Part shown: positions 9,565 through 18,088 of the stretch, one piece after another
Numbering within the stretch: the first letter of the stretch is position 1
Layout: every line of letters begins with the position of its first letter
Assembly: GCA_000697335.1 (NCBI GenBank)
Contig: JNEM01011890.1
Coordinates: 1-21,469 of the forward strand
Length of the DNA stretch: 21,469 nt
Source: Conidiobolus incongruus B7586
Lineage: Eukaryota > Entomophthoromycota > Entomophthoromycetes > Entomophthorales > Conidiobolaceae
Direction of reading: 5' to 3'
Program-made: the position numbers and the translations under genes
The notes under the pieces: model-generated
What the model was told of the DNA's origin: nothing
Database searches by the model: none
What the model saw: only the letters and a program-made list of their open reading frames with translations

Positions 9565-12500
9565 ATGGATTCAGATTTCATAAATAATTACGATTTATGG
9601 ATACAGCAGTTATCCATTTCGACACCTGAAAGTTTAAGTCATTTAAATCAAATTCAAGATAGTCCTGAGGCTTGGAACTTAGCTTTTAACTTATTAGAAC
9701 ATCCTGTGAGTTTGCTTGTCTCTCTATTGTTTTTTCTGTGGATATTTATCACTATTTTTGATTTTTAGAATTTAACTTGTAAATTTTATGGTGCTCATAC
9801 CCTATTTCATAAAGTTGCTAGAAATTGGTAAACACAGAATTCTTAATACAATTTAGTCATCGATTAATGTTTATAATTTTAGGAATCAATTAGTAGAAGA
9901 TCAAACTAGAGAATTGGGGAATCAAATTATTCAGCTTATTCAAAATTTACAAAATTTAAAATTACAACAGCAATCCTCTGATCAACTATTTTCACCTATT
10001 ATTAGAAAATTGTTACAAACAGTAATTTATAATATTTCATATATAACTGTTCGAAGTTTCACTAAATTAATTAATATAGATAGTTTGGTATCAATTTTAT
10101 ACATTTAACAAATTTGAAAATAATGATTTCATTCATCACACTCTCAACTGTTTTCAATATGATCCCAATGATACTAATCAATCTTTTTCCCATCAAATGA
10201 TTCAATTGGATTACTTGAAATTAATTCCTGAAGAACACCAGAGTGCTCCTAGCAGCTTAAATAGCAAGAGGTATATTCGTGATATTAATTCAATTTAGCA
10301 TTCATTAATCTGAATATTGAATAGTATTGGAATTACTGATTATCTTCATAAATCAGTAGATTTAATTTTATCGATATTACAACCCCATTTAATTTCAGAA
10401 TCTATGGATAGTTCAAGTGATATGCTATTTCAAAAATCCTTATCTACACTTCAAAGTTGGACAAATTTCGGTTTACCAGTTGAGTAAGATTCATAAATGC
10501 ATTAAATCATTATAAAATATTAATAATTCATATTAGCTCAATACCCGATATTGTCCGTATTCTTATTCAACAATTGAATCATAAAGAGAGAATCTTCCCA
10601 ATTGGCAAAACTTTGCAAGAGATTTTATCTCATCCTAACTCTTTCAAAGTTCAATCTACACTATTTGGCATCCTTTTACCTACTTTATGCCATCCTTCGT
10701 TACTTGGCTTCATTGCAGGTAACTTAAACTACATTTAATAGGTCTATAATTAATTAATTCTATTTAGAATTACAACAAACTGATCCTGATCGCGATTCAG
10801 TATTACCATTATGCCAACTGTATGTAGATTTTTGTGAGACATTTTCAGAAATGATCATGGAGAAGATTATCTATGAAAGCGATCAACAAGTTTACCAAAT
10901 TCTCGAAGCTTTACTTACTTTTACCAACTATCCAGGTCTATGTCCATCTGAACAAACTATTACTGAAGAATGTCTGCTCGTGTGGGTCACTTTGCAAGAT
11001 TCTTACCAATCTCTTGATGATGATAGTTATCAGAGGGAAGGTCAAGCTGCCAACAAGGATGGTGCTCTCAATTACTTCAGACGTCTTTTAGATGTCTTAC
11101 TCACTAAAATTAAATATCCTGAACAGGAGGAATTATCAGATTGGACAGCTAATGATCATCACATTTTCCGTGTGTTTAGAAGAGATGTTGGTGATTTGTT
11201 CCAGAACACTTACTATTTGATGAACATAGAAATGGCTCAGTACTATTTCAGCCAAGCTAATCAGATGATCAATCATTTAGTACATCAGAATGCATCTCAG
11301 GATTCCTGGCAGCCCTTAGAAAGTATTTTATATTTATTACTCAAGATTTCAGAGCCTATGAATGGAAATATCCCTTCATTACCTGAAATTGCTGGATTTT
11401 TCACACCTCAAATTCTAGATATACTGCTTGAAGGATCATTCAGCTCACTTCATCTCAAGCAAACTACTTTCCAAATTATTGGGGAATATGCTACTTACAT
11501 TAAGGTTGATCATCAATTACTCATCTTTTGTATTAGTAAATCCCTTTCAGCACTTGCTAATACTCAATTAGCTGCAACAGCAACCTCCGCATTTGGAAAA
11601 TTATGTGATATTGCTAGAGATGATATGGTAAATTCTATCCACGATCTGATCAATACCTATCTGTCCATCGCTCACAACGTTGGACCTGAATTACTGGATA
11701 AAATCCTCAAGGGACTATTCAATATCCTTTACAAGCTTCACAGTATCGATACGAATAAATTTCAAGCTGAAATTGATCGCGTTGTAGGTAATTTATTGGA
11801 TATGTTGGAGCAAATAATTGTTCAAGGAAAAATTGGCGACTTTTCCAATCTATCCATCAATTCTCCATCAGCTGACGCCAACCCTAAAGATCTTTGGATC
11901 GAGCAGTTGGTTCAAAGAATTCACAATTTAACAGCTTGCTGCAACGGTTTGAAACCTTCTAATGAATTTGAGGTTTCTGATTTGGCTGTTGACACCTTAC
12001 AGCTTCCACAATCGATCATGTCTCCATTATGTCAGAGATTATATATGGCACTCGCCGAATGTTTGAACTTGGCTGGAGGTCAAGAAGCAATGGTTGAAGC
12101 CATCAGTCGTCTAGTTGCTGCTGGATTAGACACCGATGGCATCGCAGTTCCCTTCGTTTTCCCACTCGATTCATTACTTGAAATGCTCGTCAATAACTAT
12201 TTAGCTCATCCCAATATCAACGCCTATCTTAGTTGGTTTAACAGAGTTGTCAGTATCTATGGGTCTTCTTCCAGTATGAGTCTCAAATCTCAGCTCTTCT
12301 TCAACAACAACCTTACTCAAGACCAACCTCCTGCTCACTACGATGATGGACTTTTAGGCCAAGCATTACAAAAGGTGCTTCCAGCCTTCTTCGGTATTGT
12401 TACTGATTTGGATTCAATGGAGGTGGATCTCGACCTATCTCTCAGCATGGTCAATCTCCTATCTCGATTCACACGATGTGACCTCAAATCCATCCTCACT

Positions 12501-13041
12501 CTACCTCCTCACCTCATCGATTCTATTTTCATGTTCAACCTCACTGGTCTCTCCGTCCAGAATCGCTTCCTACTCAAAGCCCAACTCGGATTAACTGTCG
12601 ACTTACTCTCCAGTCATAAGGAGGAAGAGATCCTAATGATGAAATTTGCTAACGCGAACGTCCAATTCACCCAAATTTCTCAAATGATCAACAACAAGGG
12701 CATTGGCAAAATGATCTGTGATAAATTACTACTGGGTATTGGCAAGGATACCCCCAAATCGTGCATTGTGAACGTTTCAGAAGTCTTGCATCATTTAATA
12801 TTATCGAGTAAATCCCTAGCTCATCAGTGGCTTAGAGAGTTGTTAAGTCAGGTGACTATATATTATACTTATTTATTAGTACTATTTACTAATCATGAAC
12901 TAGGACAATTATCCCACTTCAATGGTGGATGCCAAATCCAAAGAACAATTTCTCAAAAAATTAATTACAACTAGTAGTTTGAAAGAGAGAAAGAAATTAT
13001 GTGAAAATTTCAGTTTGAATTGTAGAGGTTATAATTTATAA
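9565..13041 (+). CDS. Importin-13/Kap122-type karyopherin (eight exons, 1030 aa)
   Basis: Exons: 9565-9705, 9769-9827, 9883-10021, 10080-10270, 10325-10483, 10537-10718, 10768-12851, 12904-13041. They sum to 3093 bp, 1031 codons with TAA. All seven introns are 49-63 bp with GT...AG ends; the last has a branch-like TACTAAT. Residues ~28-95 form the importin-beta N-terminal repeat (AWNLAFNLLEHP, FYGAHTLFHKVARNW), which binds Ran-GTP in the family. An exportin-1-like segment follows (LDYLKLIPEEHQ matches the LPEEF region of importin-13). The rest is helical HEAT-type repeats. The C-terminus ends in the importin-13-like LKERKKLCENF and LNCRG, which is seen only after removing the last intron. Importin-13 carries cargo in both directions through the nuclear pore; yeast Pdr6/Kap122 is the likely relative. 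Human importin-13 is 963 aa. Intron 3 (10022-10079) is the least certain join. Without splicing, only the frame from residue 319 onward is visible. Confidence 0.92.
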
Positions 13042-14165
13042 CACTAGAGAATAAATTGTTAGATACATAAGATACATATATAAAGAGAGGTGTGATATAT
13101 CATTAAATTATAATATTTTCAAATTTTATTAATAATCAAATAATTTTATAAAATTGATTTTGAAAATAATTTATCCAGAAATTTGTAGTCATTAATCATG
13201 TCATTTAATTATTAATATAATATAATTACATAGTTAAGGATCTTTTCAATTATTTTAACTGATATTAACCAGTTAGATTATAGGTATTAAGCAAACTACA
13301 AGTTGAATTATAGGTATATTTCCATAGTTTAAAATTAGTTTTAGAAACGATTTGTTAAATTGACACTTTTCAATACCTATATAGTATTTTTAAATAGTTT
13401 AGTTTACGTTTATAAATATTGTAAGATGAATGAGATAATTTTTTTGTTATTTATTTTAAATGATGATGTAGAACAATATAAAAAGTAAAAATGAGTTAAT
13501 TGATGATATCTAATCCATTTTTGATATAATAATTTTAAAAGATATCATAACTTATTTTGAATTCCAAATTTATACTAACGATATTATTATAATATATTAT
13601 ATATATCAATATACAATTATTAATTATTTTTTATTAAAATGTATTTCAATCATATATATATATATTTTTAAATTGAGATTTGCTTATAGCCAGATAAACA
13701 AATGGTTATATTTATTCTATATTTATTGTAATGCGACAGTTGATCAACTTTAATAAATTTGAATTATTAATAAAACAAAGTTAATAAACATTTATAAAAT
13801 TATACTTTCAATGATTAAAATCATCATATAATAAAGTGTAGAATGACAATATTCAATCGAATATTAATTATTGAATTTGAAATGACTGGAAATGATTAAA
13901 AAGATTGTACAAACAAATCAATATAACATATTGTACAAATATAATTACTAAATGAAAACATGTAAATTGATAAGAATTAATAAATAACATATGAATGTTG
14001 AATGGTTGATTCAGACAATATTTATAACGTCAATATTATTATAATTATAATTATAAACAAAATGAATATGAAAATAATGATTAAAATCAAAATAGTAGGT
14101 TTTATATTAAGTAATAATTTGATAATTAATGTTGGGTATAGGATGATTAAGTGACTACTTGCTAA
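13042..14165. other. 1.1 kb convergent spacer (3' ends of importin and V-ATPase E genes)
   Basis: The importin gene and the V-ATPase gene run tail to tail into this stretch, so it holds both 3' untranslated regions and poly(A) signals. No gene is seen. It contains an imperfect 19-bp direct repeat at a 30-base spacing (13271-13289 and 13301-13319, core ATTATAGGTAT), with ATACCTAT, the inverse of its core, at 13373-13380, and a short TA run near 13656. Confidence 0.6.
13271..13319. repeat. Two imperfect 19-bp direct repeats, 30-bp period
   Basis: Copies at 13271-13289 and 13301-13319 share AGTT, two mismatched bases, then ATTATAGGTAT before diverging. They lie ~230 bp downstream of the importin stop. 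An inverted copy of the ATAGGTAT core lies at 13373-13380. They may be 3'-end processing or binding sites, or a chance duplication. Confidence 0.35.
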
Positions 14166-15208
14166 TTAGTTGAAAAATTTACGATTAGGAGAGGGTCCAA
14201 ATAAGCTCATACGAATTTGAGGCAACATCTAATATTCATTCAATCAATATAACGATGCAAAAAAAGCAGTAATCGTATAAGGAAATTACCTGTTCTTTTA
14301 ACATTTCTAAACGACTTTCAAGAGTATTATGAACACGAATTCTGCCATCTAAGCAGGAGAGAACAACGCCACCAGCACTAAATTATAAAATATAAGTGGA
14401 AACTAGAATGCAACTGATGGATAAAATGAATTACCTGGAATCTTTCAAATATTCGGAATCGATGACGGTTTCAACAGGGTAACCAATTTCTTTTTCGAAT
14501 AAATCGGAAGCTTCTTTGGCGGCAGTTTGAATATCGGATTCGTCCTTTTGTCTGCATTGAATGGTGACTTTACGCTCCATTAAAGAGTAGAAACCCTAAA
14601 GTATGTTTGATATGTAAAGAAATGAGTTGAGTAATAATGTTAACTTACTTGAAGAATAAAATCAACCAAAAGTTTATGATATTTATCCTTATCTTCTTGA
14701 ATTTTTAAGAGGGCTTGGTTGGCAATTTCGAACAATTCATCGACTTTAGTTTGACGAGCAGCTAAAATATCCAATCTAGCTTTATTGGTCAAAGTAGATT
14801 GTGTAATACGTTTTTGTATTTCCACTTGTTTTAACTTTTTATCAAAGTGAGCTTCAATAGCTATGCTCTCTTGTCTAACTATCTTAGCCTAATTGTTTGG
14901 AACAAATTATTTAATAAGTGATTTTTAAATTGTTTTTATAATAAGCTTATATACTTTTTCCATACTAAATTCTTCATCGGCCTATAAATAATGAAAATTA
15001 TATATAGTTAATTATTAAAATGATGTAATAATAAATCTACTCACTTTAACTTTAATTTCTCTAGCTTTTTCAAGAGCTTCTTGCTTGATAAAAGCAACCT
15101 AAATAACCAGATGATTAATTAAATGTACAAAAGAAAAATTGAATAAAAAAGGACCATCTTCTTCATTTCAGCATAGACTTCTTCATCGTTTAAAGAACGG
15201 TTGGCCAT
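14166..15208 (-). CDS. VMA4: V-type proton ATPase subunit E (seven exons, 228 aa)
   Basis: Exons: 15208-15155, 15098-15045, 14981-14955, 14888-14649, 14595-14435, 14377-14290, 14228-14166 (54, 54, 27, 240, 161, 88, 63 bp; 229 codons with TAA). Introns are 53-66 bp. The protein aligns without gaps to the family start (NDEEVYAEMKKM then VAFIKQEALEKAREI). The N-terminal half is a long charged coiled coil. The C-terminal globular part has SSAGGVVLSCLDGRIRVHN, NTLESRLEML and the terminal SLFGPSPNRKFF, all diagnostic. Length fits yeast Vma4 (233) and human (226). Subunit E pairs with G to form the peripheral stalks that hold the V1 catalytic head to the vacuolar or endosomal membrane. Intron 1 uses an atypical donor, GTCCTT, but protein collinearity supports the join. 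Exon 3 is a 27-bp microexon. A stand-alone frame at 14640-14825 is only part of exon 4. Confidence 0.95.
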
Positions 15209-16008
15209 TTTGGATTGAATTTGTATTATTTAAACGGGATTAAAGATTGAATAAGCAGATATTAAATGGAATAAAAGAAATCAATTCAGTTAATAAAATA
15301 ATAGTCAATTTTTATTCCGTTGATTGAAATTGAAATTTATGGTTTACAATTCAATTGATTAGTATCCATTTTCTATGAATATTAAATTTAATGTGTATTT
15401 ACGTCATTTAAGATTTAGTGTTTGGTGCATTAAATATAAAAATTTTATACTATTCAAGCCAAATATATCAAGTATGTCAAAATATTTCATTAAATAATAA
15501 ATTATTTTTATATAAGTTATCTTTATACTGACTTCATTTATCAACATTTCATGTACACTATCAATAATCTATTTTTTCATATCTTATCCACATCTGCTTA
15601 TTATTAAATTTGAAAAATTCAATTGAATGAATGTCAAATTGATGTATTATCAAAAAATGGAATGATGCTGAATAAAAATAATTCAAATGATGGATATTTT
15701 ATAATGGTAATATATAAAAAATCCTGAATCTTTTATTTATATATTTTAGATGAATTAATATAATTCAAAAATTCATAAATGTAGAGAAAGAAAAAAACAA
15801 GTAACACTGTAAAAAAATATTTATAAAATTTATACATAATTAAAAAAATTGAAAAATTATTTCAAAAGATTAATAATTGAAATATAAATTAAAAAATTAA
15901 AAATATTATGAAATTACATAATACTTTGCAAAGAGAAAAATTATTAAAGATTATTGAAATGATTTTAAAAAATATATAAAATAATTAAGAGTTAAAATAA
16001 AATTACAA
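15209..16008. other. 800-bp spacer, promoter side of the V-ATPase E gene and upstream of tRNA-Trp
   Basis: No gene is seen. The side nearest 15208 is the V-ATPase promoter and contains AAACGGGATT (about 15233-15242), one of few G+C-containing patches. The stretch 15,720-16,000 is poly(A)-rich on the plus strand and leads into the tRNA. Nothing else is recognised. Confidence 0.5.
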
Positions 16009-16080
16009 GACGTGTTGGCGCAATGGTAGCGCGTCCGCCTCCAGAGCGGAAGGCTGGGAGTTCGAGTCTCTCACGCGTCA
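16009..16080 (+). tRNA. tRNA-Trp (CCA)
   Basis: A 72-base cloverleaf without intron. Acceptor arm GACGTGT pairs with ACGCGTC with one G-T, the D stem GCGC/GCGC is perfect, the anticodon stem TCCGC/GCGGA is perfect around loop CTCCAGA (anticodon CCA), and the T arm is GGGAG TTCGAGT CTCTC. The discriminator base is A. Internal A and B boxes are intact, so RNA polymerase III transcription is expected. It lies 127 bases upstream of the LRR gene on the same strand. Confidence 0.97.
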
Positions 16081-16119
16081 TCTCTTAATCTACAGTGAAG
16101 AATACGGTTTAATTTATTC

Positions 16120-16125
16120 TTTTTT
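16120..16125 (+). terminator. Probable RNA polymerase III terminator for tRNA-Trp
   Basis: The first run of at least four T downstream of the tRNA is a T6 tract about 40 bases past its 3' end. That is further than usual, so a longer trailer is predicted. The tract lies inside the short promoter interval of the next gene. Confidence 0.5.
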
Positions 16126-16207
16126 GCACAACCCATAAATTCATTATTTCTATTTATATATAATTAATCATTCTTTCTTTGTTTGGTTTATAATTTTTAT
16201 TTTTCCA

Positions 16208-17530
16208 ATGAATTCAAATCAAGATATTCACGATCAAAATTGGAAGATCTTTTTATGTTCCAATAATTTGCTTATATATTTGAATTCAAAAGAACTATGT
16301 GAATTAGGCCTCAGTTGCAAATATTTAAATTACAAAATACGTCCTTTTAGACTAAAATGGTTTAATTTACGCAAATACCTCCAAGCTAATAATATTCATC
16401 GTAACTCTTTGCTTCGTTCATCATTGGAACCTGTTGATAGTGATGAATATAATCAACTTATAAAAGTTATTGATAAATCAAAAGAATTTATTCGTAATGT
16501 TTATTTGGAAACTTACATTGTATATAATTATGAGCTTGATATTTTAGTACCTTTAACTCAGCTAACATCCTTGTCATTGTATTCTATCAATTTGTCATTA
16601 AAGCTATCGGACTTAATCTTCACCCAATCGCATTCACTTCAATCACTTCGACTAAGCTCGGTGAATTTTATCTTTTCCGCTAACGGACCCAAGTCACAGT
16701 ACCAATTGCAATTTCCACGTCAATTAAATCGATTATGGATGTATCGTTGTGATTGGATAAACTCTGATTTATGTGGCACTGGAAGTTTCACAGTATATCG
16801 TCCTTTCCATACTAGAAGCTTTGATTATACGCCTATACTCGAAGCATCCAAAGTGAATTTACCGAATCTGAATACTTTTATATGTTATGATACCTATTCA
16901 GCCGCTGGAATCATTATCAACAATTTCTTATCCAGCAATCCTCAGTTAGTTCGCTGTAAGCTGGAACGATGCAGTCTCAGAAATACTACTTTCGAATTAC
17001 TAAGACAGTTACATCAATTAACATATTTAAAGCTGGATTATTACAGTATCAGTTCGAATTTTTTAGAAGGTTATGGCCTAAGTACATTGGAAAACGTTCA
17101 ATCTTTCAAATGTAAATATATGGATACTTTAAAATTGTCATTAATTCAAGATATGCACATATATTTTCCAAATCTTACTCAACTCCATATCGAATACGGA
17201 CAAAATGACCATGCTATAATCCTCAATATATTATCCAAATTAAACCTAACTCATCTCACCATTCAAGCAACATCCTACGGTTCCCCTGAGTTTTGGCCCA
17301 CAGATTTCTATTTACTCCACTTGCAATTCCTAGTACTAAAAAATTTTCATATATTTCATGTGAATTTGAACGTATTAAAAGAGTGTCATCAACTTCGAAA
17401 GGTTTCAATATACTCGAAACATATGGATAATTTGGAGCAACTGATTGAAGCACATTTTAATCAATTTGATAACTGGAAATGTTTGCAATATTTGAAATCG
17501 GTACATTGTTATTCTAAGAAATATTATTAA
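16208..17530 (+). CDS. F-box-like leucine-rich-repeat (RNI-like) protein, 440 aa
   Basis: Single exon, first ATG after a T-rich leader, stop TAA. Residues ~11-58 resemble an F-box-like helical segment (NNLLIYLNSKELCELGLSCK, then RPFRLKWFNLRKYL). After that come irregular leucine-rich repeats, clearest around 114-126 (LTQLTSLSLYSI), 143-154 (LQSLRLSSVNF), 267-277 (LHQLTYLKLDY), 319-329 (PNLTQLHIEY), 345-352 (LTHLTIQ), 371-379 (LQFLVLKNF) and 395-402. Such proteins usually act as substrate adaptors of SCF ubiquitin ligases, the LRR part choosing the target, but the F-box match is weak and Skp1 binding is not demonstrable. Large families of similar single-exon genes are a feature of some entomophthoralean fungi (family knowledge, recalled). 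No target can be named. Confidence 0.8.
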   Translation: MNSNQDIHDQNWKIFLCSNNLLIYLNSKELCELGLSCKYLNYKIRPFRLKWFNLRKYLQANNIHRNSLLRSSLEPVDSDEYNQLIKVIDKSKEFIRNVYLETYIVYNYELDILVPLTQLTSLSLYSINLSLKLSDLIFTQSHSLQSLRLSSVNFIFSANGPKSQYQLQFPRQLNRLWMYRCDWINSDLCGTGSFTVYRPFHTRSFDYTPILEASKVNLPNLNTFICYDTYSAAGIIINNFLSSNPQLVRCKLERCSLRNTTFELLRQLHQLTYLKLDYYSISSNFLEGYGLSTLENVQSFKCKYMDTLKLSLIQDMHIYFPNLTQLHIEYGQNDHAIILNILSKLNLTHLTIQATSYGSPEFWPTDFYLLHLQFLVLKNFHIFHVNLNVLKECHQLRKVSIYSKHMDNLEQLIEAHFNQFDNWKCLQYLKSVHCYSKKYY

Positions 17531-18088
17531 ATATTTACATAAAATATTTGTTAATCAATTTTTATAATGAAATATTCAAAAACATTAATATTAATTAATA
17601 ATGGACGTGTGTTTAACAAAGTTAAACGCAATGAATAACCAAGTACATATATATAGCTACCACTGAAATTATTTGGATGTATATATTAATCTCATCAATT
17701 AAAGATATTAATATTATAATTGAATATTTTTATCAAATATATCTCATAATCCTAGTATAAGAATGATAATATATGATATTCAGATAAATCAATTTTTCAA
17801 AATATATTATATACAATATTTAATTTCATCATATTATAACTGTTTATAAAATCTCAACATTTTTAAGACAATATAATTATCAACTTCTCAAGATTATACT
17901 TGAAAAACAACAATGAAATTAGTAATATTGGACTGCTTTAAATAAATTTATTAGTAATAAATATAATTATAGGTTAATTTATGATCAGATATTTTTGACG
18001 AATATTAGAAGTATTAAGAAAGTATTTTTTTAAATTAACATTATCATATTTTAAATTTTATTTTAATTTTAATAAATAATTTAATATT
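17531..18088. other. Convergent spacer between LRR gene and PPR gene
   Basis: Holds both 3' untranslated regions. The striking item is a 10-bp, 3-base-loop hairpin at 17608-17630, listed separately. The remainder is plain AT-rich DNA with no gene or RNA that I can support. Confidence 0.55.
17608..17630. repeat. 10-bp stem with triloop, 77 bases past the LRR stop
   Basis: TGTGTTTAAC (17608-17617), loop AAA, then GTTAAACGCA (17621-17630), all ten positions pairing with one T-G wobble. It is the most stable-looking compact hairpin in the spacers. It could be a 3' untranslated structure of the LRR transcript, a boundary between converging transcripts or a chance palindrome. Confidence 0.45.

Noticed and set aside
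10022-10108. Read-through of exon 3 of the importin gene to a stop near 10108
   Set aside because: A 58-bp intron (10022-10079) joins the frame to the following coding stretch, which matches the importin-13 family. The unspliced tail has no family match.
12852-12974. Continuation of the importin long frame to a stop at 12974
   Set aside because: This reads through intron 7. Splicing at 12852-12903 restores the family's C-terminus (LKERKKLCENF, LNCRG) and a stop at 13041.
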